Below, one piece after another: positions 12,706-25,339 of a stretch of DNA of 64,000 nucleotides. The stretch comes from Bactrocera neohumeralis (Eukaryota > Arthropoda > Insecta > Diptera > Tephritidae). The stretch is from NCBI RefSeq assembly GCF_024586455.1, contig NC_065921.1, positions 22,694,635 to 22,758,634 on the forward strand, given 5' to 3'. Position 1 is the first letter of the stretch. Each line of letters starts with the position of its first letter. The translations under genes and the position numbers were made by a program. Under the pieces are notes generated by a model. The model was not told where the DNA came from. It did no database searches and worked only from the letters and a program-made list of their open reading frames with translations.

Positions 12706-14051
12706 CATCTAACTAACCAAAAAACGCACGCACAAGTTTTACGAGCAGGAACTATAGGAAAAGCAATTTACGGGAGGATTCTTTAATATATTCAACAGTA
12801 TGTTTGAGAAAGTATTACATTAATATTTAATAGACTATTACCTTGATTGTCTTTAGATCGACATTCCGTTGGATTCGAATGTGTGTAATTTATTAGATTC
12901 TGACTTTTCTACACGAATAAACTAGAAGCTTAGATATAGTCTACCAAACCTCAAGCAATTGCTGTTCAAGGTCATTTGTAATAAGATTTCCGACATACAC
13001 TTCCTTTTATTTTAATCAATTTCTGGATATTTATGTATCATTTCCTGCTTTCTATACTATTTTCTACGAACTAGTCAAGAACCAAAAGAGTGCGAAACTT
13101 CAAACTCATTACTAGCAATGCCGGCATCCAGTGGAGTAAAAACCCCTAATATTCACATAAATGTGTGTAAATTTGTATTCTTCCATTTGCCACTGTTCCC
13201 TAGCGCTTAGTTGCTCACTTTGGCAATTTTTCCAATATTTGTTTTTTGCTGCTTTTGTTGTTAATGTTTTTAATCTCTTTCGCAGCGCTGCTATAATCAA
13301 TTAACAATTTCATTTCCGTTCACTTTGGTAGGGGTCGCAAAATGTCTGCGCTTCGGCAATTTGCGAGAAAGGATGGCTGAGTTTAGTTTGTTGGCATGTG
13401 TGCCATAGACATTGACGGGGGCCGGGGTTGTTTGGCGAATGGCGGTTGGCGCCAGCAAGTGACGACAGCGAATGCATGAACACGTCATGAAAGCCACTAA
13501 ATCCATTTATGGATGTGGAGAGCGGAGCGACTGGTGCATGCGCTTGTTGCTTAATTGAACAGATTTTGACGATAATGACGAGTGATAAGCGCGCAACGCA
13601 GCGGTAGAGCGCACACTATAGCACTATAAGCGGGAAATGCGATTTGTTGGTAGTTTGTTGAGCAACTTGATAAAATTTTGGACAAAAATCTAATTTGCTA
13701 GTGAAAAAAAATATTTTTTTTGGTTTAGTTAAGAGGTTGGAAAATTTTATGCAAATTTTTATGAATAAAATTGAATTCAGCACGATTTCGCTTTAATACT
13801 CAAAGCATTTGCCACCTCCGGGTATTTAAAACTTACTTTGCATTGTTGTTGTTGCTGTTATTATTTTTGTTTATTTTGTTATCTTTTATAAATTTTGTTG
13901 TTTTTAATATAATCACAATTTTGTTTGTTGTTGTTGGGGTTGTTTTTGTTTCGAAAAGTGTTATTGTTGTTGTTGTTGTATTTAGAAATTTTATCGATTT
14001 TTTGTATTTTGGTTGTATATTTTCTACTTGTTTTTGTTGTTGTATATCCCC

Positions 14052-14100
<49 letters not shown>

Positions 14101-15540
14101 ACACATTGATATTTGGGACTGTTGTTGTTTTATTACTGTCCGCGCATCAAATTTTCGCTCTATATTACTGTTCATTTTTCTTTTTTTGAAGTTGTTGTAT
14201 TTCTTTTTGTTGTAGTTATTGCACACATTGATATTTTTCTAATGTTGTTGTTTTTATTACTGTCCGCGCGTCAAATTTCCTTCCGTACATACTTATATGG
14301 TTATAGCTCATACATAGTATAAAGCACCCTCACACACATACATACATACCATACATACAAATATGTGACACTTTTAAAGCGGCGCTGAACTTTTACGAAA
14401 AACCGTTTTGATGGTTATTGACTTTTAACAGAAAAATTGATGTAATGCAATTAGTTTTACTGCTATTTCGTTCATGACATCAACGTTTGACGACACTACA
14501 ACAAAGCTGCAATGGCCGCAACATACGAACACATGCACACACATGCACATACACACGTAATAAATGACGTATAAAGTGGCCGATGAAAGATAGCCGATAG
14601 ATAATGTACTGTTGGGTGCTGGGGATTTCGACTTAAGGGGTTGGGGGGGTGTGGCGCATGCCGAGCTTCAAAGTAGCGACCGCCAGTTGGCCAGTGTATA
14701 GGCGTAGTTTGTGGGTGCTGCATTGGCGCCGTGCACGCGCTGAACTGATGACTAGTTGTCGTGTTGGCTATTTCGGAATTGCGCCCCATTGCCAGATATT
14801 GCCAGATATTGACGTTTTTGGGGTTTGAGGTGTAAATTGATGTAATATTTGAAACAATTTCAGTCTCTATGGCTTTACAAAGGTTCAACGACACGTTTTT
14901 GTTTTTGCTTTTGTTGGTTTTTTGTTTGCTGCTGACTTTTATGGGGTTGATTGTAAACTTTGACTTGACTTTATTATGACGCAATTACTCCTGAGTATTA
15001 ATTAATGTGTCAATTCAATTTTGTCAATATGAGCGTTCGTAAATGTTGAATATAAAAAATTGGCTTTGGAAAACGGTGAACTTTTTCATAATTGAATTGT
15101 ATAAGGTTGTGTGTTGAAAGGCTTTTTAAAAGTTGTATAACATTTTCAGCCTTTGGCTAAGTGCGATGGCTGGTATAACAAAATTTAAGACTACCTGTTC
15201 GCAATAATTTTTTTGATCTAAGTAGATCAGAAAAGCTTCAATTTGTGAGACAACTCAAAACGTATGTCTTTTTATATTAGTATGCTCTTTGATGTCACAA
15301 TATTCTGAATGTTAAACCGAACCAGGAACTGGATTTAAGAATACAGTCTTAGAATAAGGTTCATTCTTCTCAAGATAATGGTAGTTTTTTCCCAAAAGTA
15401 ATCAAAAAGTCATTGCTGCTCTTCAATATAAGACAGGATAGACTTTTAAGATCTACCAATACCATATTATAGTTGATGTTAGTGGTCTGTATATATTTTG
15501 TATAACTTTCCTATAAATAATTCTTTATATCTTTACTAGA
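12706..15540. other. Non-coding stretch with TTG-rich low complexity
   Basis: 12706-13300 is AT-rich. 13300-13620 is GC-richer and probably single-copy. 13840-14240 is dominated by TTG triplets. 14500-14980 has a 162-codon minus-strand frame that lacks an ATG start. A short tandem ATTGCCAGAT duplication lies near 14790. No gene supported. Confidence 0.4.
14052..14100. repeat. (TTG)n microsatellite
   Basis: About 16 perfect TTG units within a longer TTG-rich zone. It creates poly-V, poly-C and poly-T open frames on both strands that are artefacts. Confidence 0.95.
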
Positions 15541-16310
15541 GGACCCGTCCAGGCTTCACTGTGGCTGATACAAAAATAAAACTACTACTACCATCTTTGT
15601 GATTTCTATTAGTTGGATCATAACTATAAGCTAATGAGATATAGTATTTTTATCAAGCAACTTGTGTTAGTTTACAAAAAAATGGATCATAAAGCATTTC
15701 GTGTGTTAATAAAGCATTGCTTTTTTGGGGAAAATACTGTTGAATTTGGGCTCGGGAAAATCCACCATTGAAAAGATATTTACTAAGCTGGAAACAGGCG
15801 AAATGAGCAAAGTAGGTGCCTCGCAAGTTCATAATCCAACAAAAACAACGAATAACTGATTCTGAGAAGTGTTTAAGTGCTCTCTAGTAGGAATAAAGCC
15901 GAAATTTTTCGTCGGTGAAAGAAACATAGCTCCATCATTTCCCACTGGAGTCCAATCGACAGTCATTCTAGCGGACTGCACATGATGAACTGGTTCTCAG
16001 GCGTGGAAAAACGAAAAAGGCGGCTGGAAAGGTTATCACATCAGTCTTTTCTCTCTCTGTTTAAAATTGTACGCATATATTCAAATGATTCTTACAAACA
16101 TGAGTTTAGAACAAATGCTTATTATTTGAAATATAGTTTTTGTATTTATGAGTTGTATTAAACTTTCACATAAAGGATAAGGGTATCCTATGTCCTTACC
16201 CTGGTTCTAAGCTACATCTCCACCATTTTTCAGCCAAATCGGTTCAGCCGTTCTTCAGTTATAAATGGTTTAACTAACACAACTTTCTTTTATATATATA
16301 GATATCTATA
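15541..16310. mobile_element. Dispersed repeat carrying a mariner fragment inside
   Basis: The left part (GACCCGTCCAGGCTTCACTG, 15542) and the right part resemble the two ends of a common insect repeat type. The right part has CCTATGTCCTTACCCTGG at 16188, then AAATCGGTTCAGCCGTTC, then a TTTTATATATATAGAT end. Between them sits a mariner coding fragment, which suggests nesting. The family assignment is from recollection of the pattern and is tentative. Confidence 0.35.
15681..16045 (+). mobile_element. Mariner transposase remnant (irritans-like), N-terminal part
   Basis: The + strand reads MDHKAFRVLIKHCF at 15682, the conserved start of irritans-type mariner transposases. The first helix-turn-helix follows with deletions, then ESNRQS-like codons near 15950. 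The same start, MDKKKFRVLIKHCF, occurs at 23722. The second half of the transposase is absent. Non-functional. Confidence 0.7.
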
Positions 16311-16739
16311 GTCCAGTCATTTAAGCTTAAATTAGGTAAGAATCCTACTATATATACTGAACTTACTATAATGACTAGACTATCTAACCTTAAAATCTTC
16401 AAGCTGCTCAAGATTTCCGGTCTTCGACCTAGTATCCTCTTGATAGCCAAAAATACATCCGTTTGAAGGCGAGCTAAAGCAAGAAGGTGAAACACCCCTC
16501 CACAGGCTATGCGAGAAATCAATCAAACCCAGATATACATTATCTTTTTAGATCTCACACACAATTATGTTTTTTTGTAAAATAGTAGTTGCAAACACAA
16601 AACGCAAGGTGTCGAAAAGCGGAGGATGAGAATTTATGCGAGACAATAGGATAATATTAAATTGCTAAAAGAAATAATAAGTAATGATAAATAACAATAA
16701 TAACATCGAAAGCCTTATACTGCTGTAGATGAGTTGTAG
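16311..16739. other. Non-coding stretch
   Basis: AT-rich. An 82-codon minus-strand frame at 16274-16522 resembles nothing known. Confidence 0.4.
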
Positions 16740-17800
16740 GAAAAAGGTGGAAACTGACACCAAAGGTGTTGTTTTGGCTGAACGAAACTCCAATCAAGCC
16801 AATAATGTTCTATGGTGTATTTGACTGGTGGAGGGCACCCAAAAGAGCTACACTTGCCCAAAGAACGGCTCTTATCGGTATCTCTGGTACACTGCGCTCT
16901 GCATCAACAACAGCACTTAATACAATTGTAATCATAGCACCCGTGGACATTGCCGACACGAGTTGGGCAGATGAAAGAATTCTTTCAAAGACCCGCCGAA
17001 ACTCTCTGCACCTTCAACTGCTTTCCTGAAAACTTGCTTCACTGCGTCACAGAGGCTACTAGTGGCGGTTTTTTTCTGCTCTCTTAGCGACGAGGAACGT
17101 GCCGTTGGTGTGGAATTGCTGAAGTAGAGCACTGTGTGTTCTTTTACGGATGAATCGAAGCAAGGAGGGAAGGTTGTAGGTGAGTTTTATATAAAAAGCT
17201 CTCCGTCGATTTTAGCGTTAGGCTCCCAAACCACTGTAGTGTTTCTCAAGTAGAAGTGGCTGCTATTAAGGTGGCACTAGACGTACTGCTACAAAGCGCA
17301 GCTTTTTTAATAAGACTGCCGGGTGGCTATACTGAGCTCGCCAACTGTACGCTTAAAGCTAGTAAAGTAGTGTCTGTCCTTACTAAAAACCAGCAGCAAA
17401 CGTCTAGATGCCTGGTCATTGCGGAATCGCTGGCAACCGCAAAGTCTACGACCTGGCCAGAGTGAACACGCTCGTCCCACTCACATTAAAAAGGGACCGA
17501 GTTTCCTCTTCATTGGCATCGTGCATTCTTCCACTAGACCAATTGACCTCGCGTGCGCTTAGCAGGCGCTGATGGGTGACCCGTTCTTGTGGCACTGCAA
17601 GATCCTTTTGGCTTAGAGTACAACTAAGGACATATTCTGAACTATTTGCTCTAAGAAAAGCTCATATTGCCGCAGGTTTAGACGTTATTACTGTATCGCT
17701 CCCATGATAGTCGGGTCTACGTAAACGGAATGGACCCCAACTCGGCAGAACTCTACCGCTACGACAACAACAACTATAACGGGTTCTTATTAGACATGAG
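16740..17800 (+). mobile_element. LOA-type non-LTR retrotransposon fragment: RT end, RNase H, 3' tail
   Basis: With frameshifts, the + strand reads IKPIMFYGVFDWWRAPKRAT then a TALIGISGTLRS segment and a VDIADTSWADER segment. These follow the RT palm in LOA-clade ORF2. Next is a degraded RNase H region containing LPNHCSVF and VAAIKVALDVLLQSAAF (17225-17310). A non-coding tail contains GTCGGGTCTACGTAAACGG (17710) and a CAACAACAAC run. The tail motif recurs at about 37165. This is a 5'-truncated, dead copy. Confidence 0.75.
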
Positions 17801-19730
17801 GTAAGTCTAAAAATCTTGGCCAAGCATTTATCCTCTTTAGTTCAGTCTTTGGTGTATCTACATATTATATACGAGTTTTTAGGTAACACAGCGGATCGGT
17901 GTTCTAAGCTGTCCGCGTGAGATCCCGTTTAGGATCAACCTCATAACCTAATGATAGATGGCGCTATACTCAAATTTTCGAAATTTTATTTTAGCGTAAC
18001 CTACTGAATAAATTAGAGCTTAAATTATATGTAGAACTCAGCTATACAAAGAATGAAAGTCATGCTTGAACCACTCATAATCCGACCAAATCTCATTCAC
18101 TTTTTGTTTTTTTTTTGTACAAACTTTGAACATGGTAAATCTTATTTACTCCTAATTTTCAAACTAATGAGCATTAATGTACTGTTCGAATACCATACAC
18201 ATTTCTCACAGTAACTCTCGCTTCCATGTGTGTGTGTGTGGGTGCAAACTTTCGTGGAAGCAAAGTGTAAATAGTAGGTAATCGGTAGTCAAGGCAAACA
18301 TTTTCCGCAGCTAATTGGAGGAAAAAATAACATTTCCACCGACTAATGGCTGATGGCACTCATCAGCTCGAGCTTAATGAAGAGAAGAGTAAACAAAACA
18401 AAATTTACTTAATACAAATGAGCAGAAGTAAATAACAACAACATGCATGTTGGTTATTCTATTTCATATAGAACAACTGAAAAACGCTCATAAGTTTTGA
18501 AAATTTTCACCACCAGCGCCAACACTTGCTATTCACCACTCACACGCCTTCACCAAGATGTGGACTCGTGCAGAAATCCATCCAGCGCGCAATGGAACCC
18601 CCAACATTTTTGAGTAAGTACGAATGCCTTTCGGTATACAGTCAGGCGAATGCAAACCTGACGAGCATTTTAAACAGCAATTATTTACTTAATTCCAACA
18701 ATAATAACAAAAACATACAACGAAATCAAATAAGCAATTGCAACAATAACAAAGGAAAACTGAATTGTTGTTCGTTTGCGTGCAACTTTTACAAATTGAA
18801 AATTCAGAAAAGAACAATTACAAGTGCAGAGATGTAATACTCCGAGTCGTTGGCATCAACATTTCGTACGCATAGCATACACTCAGGCGCACTAGCACAT
18901 CATGGCCAAATCAAAAATATAACGAAAGGATACGGTTGGTTGGTTGGTTTTTGGCAAATTTGATGAAATTGATATTGTTATTGTTGTGTTGTCTTGTTAA
19001 TACTGCTCCTGTACATTTCCTGGACGAACATAAACACACGAACACAAACAAACAATGAAATGAAAAAGCAAAAGGAAAAAGTAAAAATAACAAGCCCTCA
19101 TTGCACTTGCTCTTAGTCGTTCACAAGCATGCATAAAAATATACAAACAAAGCAATGGTCAGCGCTTTCGAACGAAGACCCCAACACACGCTCACCTCTT
19201 TTGTCTGGCAAGACAACTCATTTAGTTTCCTCTCAGTTAGTTTGAGCAGCGCCAGCATGCAAGTTTTTCAGCTCAAGTAGTGGTAAAATAAATTATAAGC
19301 ATACTTGCGGTTACTTAGTGGTTATTTCGAGTATTTGTTTTCGTATTCTTCGAGAGCGTTGGCTTGTTTAAATTGCAAAATGCCCAACGGTAGAACGCGC
19401 TTGGCAAACTGAAAGTTTTCTTTATTTTCAATGATATGTGATATGTGCTTCTCCTTTAGAAAACAAAAGCCCTCAAGAGATAAACAGAGAGATTAATATA
19501 AAAACAAAAATAGAGAGATAAAGATTGAGATAAGAATAAACATTAATATAACATGCTAAGTTCAGTTGAAATGACTTCGAAGAACTACCGTTCTTAACAA
19601 AAAAGTTTCTATACAAGAACTTGATATTGATCGATAGATCGGCGGTTTCGACGAATAATCTGCTTTCGAAAAGAAGTGGACATGGGCAGATAAAGATTGA
19701 CAGCGAAAGAGATAAAGATAGTTATGTTAC
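17801..19730. other. Non-coding stretch
   Basis: Includes a short TG microsatellite (18226-18240), CAA-rich patches (18690-18760) and A-rich purine tracts (19450-19720) leading into the hexamer array. No gene recognised. Confidence 0.4.
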
Positions 19731-19980
19731 GTTAAAGTTAGAGTTAGAGTTAAAGTTAAAGTTAGAGTTAAAGTTAGAGTTATAGTTATTGTTAGAGTTA
19801 AAGCTAGAGTTAGAGTTAGAGTTAGAGTTAGAGTGAGAGTTAGAGTTAGAGTTAGAGTTAGAGTTAAAGTTAGAGTTAGAGTTAAAGCTAGAGTTAGAGT
19901 TAGAGTTGGAGTTAGAGTTAGATTTAGAGTTGGAGTTGGAGTTGGAGTTAGAGTTAGAGTGAAATTTGGAGTTACAGTTA
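19731..19980. repeat. Hexamer array (GTTAGA)n, about 250 bp
   Basis: About 40 imperfect copies of GTTAGA with GTTAAA, GTTGGA and GCTAGA variants, all in register at 6 bp. The minus strand shows an open frame of alternating Leu and Thr purely because of this array. Confidence 0.95.
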
Positions 19981-20095
19981 GAGATTGAGATTGAAACAGA
20001 GAAAGGGATAGAGACAGCGATAGAGGTAGGCATTGAGATAGACATAAATATAGAGGTAGAGATAGATACAGACATAGAGATAGAGATGGATAGGT
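19981..20095. repeat. Purine-rich GAGATA/GATAGA low-complexity tract
   Basis: Continues the hexamer array with degenerate GAGAT and ATAGA units. Confidence 0.8.
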
Positions 20096-20499
20096 CTTGT
20101 CAACCAGAGCTAATATAATAATACCAATAATACAGAACTTGATATCCAAAAAAAATATATGCATGCTATGTGAGATATTGTGCAATGCCGAAAATAAATG
20201 CATAATATTTAGACACCCTTGTCTACCACTACCTATCATACTAGGCCTGCTAAACATGCTAAACATGTTATCGATAAAATTTTCTATAGATGGCATTGTA
20301 AATTATACTCCAATTTTAACCGTCTTTCGAGTTTTTAATTGTAAGTTTTTTGTTGTAAGATTTGTATTTTGCTTCACAATGGATTTGAAATCGAATATAC
20401 ATATCTTGGTTGTTTCTACATTTCTTAGGAGCAACACTTCTTTTAAGAGTTTAAGTTTGGGACTTCATAGAGTTTAATCGAATGGCAAATCGTTGGACA
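20096..20499. other. Non-coding stretch
   Basis: A 126-codon + strand frame (20097-20477) starts with a non-ATG codon, is hydrophobic and AT-rich, and resembles nothing known. I do not call it a gene. Confidence 0.4.
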
Positions 20500-21720
20500 A
20501 CGGAGTAAATTAAGGTACCACGTTTCTGGGAGAGTGCCGACTGATAATATATACTACAGTTTCACGAAGTAGGCAAGAACGGGCTAGCAATAGTTCGCCT
20601 CTAATGTGGTAGGGAGGTATCTAGCTAAGGTCAGACTTCCTACCTACGTTTTCGTTGCTCCTCAATAGCACAACATATAGACATATTATGGTAGATAATA
20701 TAAGAGCTAGAATACGGTGCCACGTGACCCGTGCCGTAAATCAACCGTCTGGAGCCGTCTAGATGGGTCCAAACATGAGCCAAAGTAATAACAAAAATAC
20801 AAATTTAAAGGAGTCCGAGGCTCCTGTAAAAAAGACGAAGGGAGCTAGTTGTTACCAGAAGACGATCTCCAAAACATTCGTGACGATCTCCAAAACATTC
20901 ATCTAAACCCCGTAGGCAAAAAGTGACTGCGAAGCAGAGGAAGGGAAAAAATTCTAAACGTGTTGCTGCTGGTACAGTATCTGCCAGAGAATGGCTTAGT
21001 TTTAAAGCGGAGAATCAACTTGCTATCTAACCGCTGAAGACAGTGTAGCTAAAACCGCCAACCCAGAAGCAGCTAACGAAAGTACTCCAGGAAGCCGTTA
21101 AATGCGCAAGAGCAGTCTTGCCAAATTTTAGGCTCAAGTCGCGAATAGTAGCAGCCAAATAACAGAGGTCAGCTAAAGAACCTAAACCATTAGCTAAAAG
21201 ACCGACAATTAAGGTCGTCATAACAGCAAAATTATTTGCTAATGTGGTCCGGAACCGCTTTATCATATATGAGGAAGATCCCGAAGGAAGAATTCCCAGA
21301 GCCTAATGGTGCAAGCTACGCTGACGACTGTGGATGGATTGATGCACAGATGTCGGATGGTACCAGGCCAAATAAAGATGATAAGCTGTAATGGCGAGTG
21401 ATCGGCACAGCTACATAAGGCCACAATAGCCAAGGTTGGAGAAGAGCCAGACTAGTAGAGGTGGACATGAAGTATATGAAATCCCGACCAAGAGAAAGAG
21501 TATAGATCGTAGCCACGCCTTCGCAACCGAATCAGATAAGGCAGCTTTTCAGAACCTGCAACCCCAATTTGCCAACTGAGGGATAGAGAATCGCCAGGGC
21601 CTTCAAGGGCCCCGCGGTGGAATATGGTGAGAAGAAGAAACGATCCACAATACAGATTCTGCTATTGTTAACAAAAGAATCCAAAGAAGCGCTGACGAAA
21701 AGTGGGGGGGTAGCTGGAAT
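20500..21720 (+). mobile_element. Probable non-LTR retrotransposon ORF1 (gag-like) remnant
   Basis: The + strand carries scattered in-frame segments separated by stops and frameshifts: MGPNMSQSNNKNTNLKESEA (about 20765), VQATVDGLMHRC and VPGQIKMISCNGE (about 21310-21390), then TCNPNLPTEGWRIARAFKGP and ILLLLTKESKEAL (about 21550-21700). This order is reminiscent of the gag-like ORF1 with a DUF4780-type domain found next to LOA/Jockey-type ORF2 in flies. A 19-bp block, GACGATCTCCAAAACATTC, is tandemly duplicated at about 20865-20900. Family placement is weak. Confidence 0.4.
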
Positions 21721-23549
21721 CTGGAGGTCGTGAGATATTTAGAATACATTTTCATTTAATCAAAAATTATCTTGTGGATTTGTTGGACATTTTCGTTCTG
21801 AAGGGCCTAATTTCCACTGGGTTCGTCCTCTTAGGTGATCTATATGGTCATAAATTTCGAAAGCTACCACTGAATGGTTCATTAGTGTGGGCAAAGTCCG
21901 GATAGCACTCATCTAGCCACATTTTGGTTGAACCAATTGTTTGGCCTATAACTTACCATAAATAAATTTCAACGATTTGGACTAACTACAAAACATATGC
22001 ATCCAATTGTAATACTTCTGTCTTATAAAAACATAAAATTTGCCATGTAAAACACCCTTCCACAACATTTTCGAAGAAACTATAATTTTGGAAATTAAAG
22101 CAGAACAAACCCTAACAACATGTAGATACTTTTTCTTCCTTTGAGAAATGCGATAAGTCTGTGCTGAAAATACTGCTGTCGAAAAATCTTATAAAAACAC
22201 ATATACACAAAAAATACAAATTGCTGCTTAAGAAGTACAATAACAACTTCAACGGCCTACTCAATAAAGAGAGCGATGACAAATGGTGTGGGTGTCTCAC
22301 AGCGAGCCAAGAAAATGAGTTATTACCAATACGAAACGAGGCGAGTTGGCAAAGACAGCGAAACTTAAAAGCAAGAAATTGATATGAGTGTATGTACATA
22401 TATTTATATAGATGTAAATATGTATATTGAGTATATTTATATGCATATATAAATGAATATGAAAGACTCCGGTGCAGTGCGACTGCAAATGAACATCAAC
22501 TGTAATATCAATTTCAAATTAATTTTCGTTGCACCAACTTGCACATTCTCCATCATATCGCACACACATGCACACTCACATATATATTGCGCTTTCCTCT
22601 GCTTATTTTCGCAGCATTATGCCAGCATCTACTACTTAACGCTTCGCAGCATCCGGGCAAGGCGCGCTCATTATTTTAAAACACAACCCGAAACAGACTT
22701 TTAGGCGACAGCGCGTTGACTCTCACATACACATCGATACATAAATGTGAGCATATACATATATATCAAACTATATATTTATATGCATTTGTGTGCGTTT
22801 TTATGCCGTTATACAATTGTTAACGAGATCATTTTTCATATGCGGAAATTAAGAATAATTGCGGCAGCCAACATTGGCACGCCAACGCCAGCACTCACAC
22901 ACACACACACTAATGCAGTTATGTTTATATACATTTGTGTATATTTATTCACTTTAACTGACACTTCCAACTTTCGCAGTTTGGCTTGTCGCTGCATCCT
23001 TCAACGCTGCCATTTTTTATTTGTTGCTCAAGTGTGAGTAAGTGCAGCATACTTTTGGGCGCCATTATGCAGTTACATTTGCGTTTGTGTGGCTTTTGCA
23101 TGCATAATATTATATTTCTGTGATTGTGTGTGTGTGCGTTATGAGTGCCGCCTGCTGTTCGCAGTTTTTATGCGTTGTTGTAGGCGCGAGTATAGTTTAT
23201 TGCGCAATAATTGCATTCATTTACACAATTGTTTCGTATTTATTATGGTGATTATCTCTATAATACGCAAGGCAGCAGAGGCGAAGTGGTAAAGTTTTGT
23301 TTTACTGTAATTTTTTGTTAGTGACTTTTGAAGAAATCAAATGGTGAAGAGCTCTGAATGTTTCGACTATTGTAATGACTTGTTTAGGATGATTAAAAAA
23401 ATCAGAGTTTCAAATTTGCTAACTAATATAATTACGGGCTTCTATTTCTTACATAGTTAACTTTGTTTTGAGAAGCATTCATTTGCAGTTTCATATACGA
23501 GATCTAACCACTTTTCTCTAAAATCTATTCAATTATATAAATAATAGGT
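21721..23549. other. Non-coding stretch with single-copy core
   Basis: 21720-22110 is AT-rich. 22450-23290 is GC-richer with CA/TG runs and looks like single-copy intergenic or intronic DNA. Open frames here are low-complexity His/Thr/Ile-rich artefacts. No gene supported. Confidence 0.4.
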
Positions 23550-24470
23550 TATTGAAAAGTCTCCGGCCTGACACATACTTGTGGATGGAACTACTAGAAT
23601 TAATATGATTCTTAGTTAGCCTTAACCTTCAAAAGCTGCGTGTATAAATTTGGCAGCTGTCGGATCGCTAGTTTCCGAATTATATCATTTTGAGTGAAGT
23701 AACTTCTGTTATTGTGAGAAAATGGATAAAAAGAAATTCCGCGTGTTGATAAAACACTGCTTTTGAGGGAAAAATACAGTTGAAGAAAAAACTTAGCTTT
23801 ACATGGATCCGATATTTCACACCGAAGTTCAATCGACAGTCATCCGGGTGGCCTTCACAAAGCGTGAAAATACGCCAAAAGTCTGCTAGGAAAGTTATGG
23901 CGTCTGTATTTAGGGATGTGCAGGAAATATTTTTTTATTGTTTGTCGAAATCATCATTGAAATTCATTGAAGTGGAATTGAACATCTCCAAAAAATTGAC
24001 TTGGCATTTTGACCGAACATTTGGGCTTACGAAAGGTGTATGCACGGTTTGTTTCGCACACATTGACTGAAGACCAAAAATTGCTCAGAATCCAACTCTT
24101 GATGGACACTTGTTGCCGACTATTTGACAATCACATTTCAACCATTAACCACTCCCCGTATTCACCTGATATGGCACCGTGCGACTTCTTTCTTTTCGGA
24201 AAAATGCATTTGCCCACAAAAGAAAAGCGTTATGCAGACGTAGAGGCCATTCAAAAGGCTTGCACCGGCATACTGGCGGCCAACCGGCCAACGAGCTAAA
24301 ACACTCGTTCGACATGCCTTTGGACCGTGCAAAAAGCTGGAAACGACTTTTGAATAAAATAAATTGATTTTGCCGAAAAACTATTTGTTCTGTTTCGGTT
24401 CGTCCGGTTCGGTCCGTCCGTCCGGAACATCAACTTAGCACAATTTTAACATTTTCTGACAGACTGTAGT
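23550..24470 (+). mobile_element. Chimeric mariner remnant (two lineages joined)
   Basis: The left part reads MDKKKFRVLIKHCF at 23722. After a deletion it reads RYFTPKFNRQSSGWP and KVMASVFRDVQEIFF (23810-23940), an irritans-type mariner. From about 23960 the coding switches to a different mariner type: EVELNIS, then HLGLRKVYARFVSHTLTEDQ, then HSPYSPDMAPCDFFLF with the last catalytic D (24150-24205), then KRYADVEAIQKACTGIL and LDRAKSWKRLLNKIN. The middle of the second type, with the first two catalytic aspartates, is deleted. The last block is well kept, but the whole is non-functional. Confidence 0.8.
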
Positions 24471-25339
24471 GATGATACATGACATGACGGGAATCTTGAT
24501 TCAATGTAATACTAAGAATGGATCGCCTCATATTGAAATAACGCGGCGAAATACTGACGCCTTACTTTGAGAATAGTCGTTCAATTGTGTTAAACTAAGA
24601 ACCATTTCTTTCGTGGCGTAAATATACAAAATCGTCTTCTTTGGCGAACATTTAATCAGTTTATGACCCTCCAGTTTCGGATTCTTGAAATATTATTATT
24701 TTTATGAATTTTAAGAGTTCAAACCAGTTTATCTCTATTTCCGTCAAAACTACGGTTCTTATGAAAAAAAGTTATAAAGCAATGTTGCAGGTAATGAAAA
24801 AATCTATAACTTTTGTAAACGACTTTTTTCACATAACCTCAAAAATTATATGAGAAATTCACATAAGCCAGTTTTTGAGCCTTTATTTTTATCTCGTTCA
24901 CGAAATTTGTTGAAAAAAAATAATCTCCGTCCAAATTTCAAACTTTTTTTGTACGTGAGTAGGTTTTTGGATTGCTGAAATCTCTTCTTTCTATTTGTAC
25001 TAAAAACATATACATACGTTACTACTGGTATGGAAAAATTTTCATTGAAAATGCAAAAAGAAGACCCCACTAGAAATGCTCGAATGAGTCATGGCAAAGC
25101 TGAAAGTGACACAGCTGAAAACTGCGGCCAACAAAAATTACCATTTCAATTTTGTTGTAATGAAATTTTTTTTTAAATAAATATGTGAAATTTAGTAACT
25201 TTTAAAGCCAGTTGTTAATTTGAAATTTGCGCCAAGCCAACACATCAGCAAAAAAATGTCCCACCCTGTATACTCGATGCTTTTCGGACGTGGGCAGAAA
25301 GTCTAATTGTAATTATCATGGATCACCCTGCATTTCTGG
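24471..25339. other. Non-coding AT-rich stretch
   Basis: Nothing recognised except runs of A and T. 25240-25330 may belong to the edge of the next element. Confidence 0.4.

Noticed and set aside
13771..14226. Open frames of 96-115 codons on both strands
   Set aside because: They are produced by the TTG-rich low-complexity zone (poly-Val, poly-Cys, poly-Thr).
14496..14984. 162-codon minus-strand frame
   Set aside because: Starts with TTG, first in-frame ATG is about 65 codons in, and the composition is low complexity with no domain.
19731..19980. Interstitial telomere
   Set aside because: The unit is GTTAGA with many variants, not TTAGG, and higher flies do not use TTAGG telomeres.
19722..20296. 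Minus-strand frames of 117 and 189 codons (Leu-Thr and Ser-Asn repeats)
   Set aside because: They result from the GTTAGA hexamer array and have no complexity of their own.
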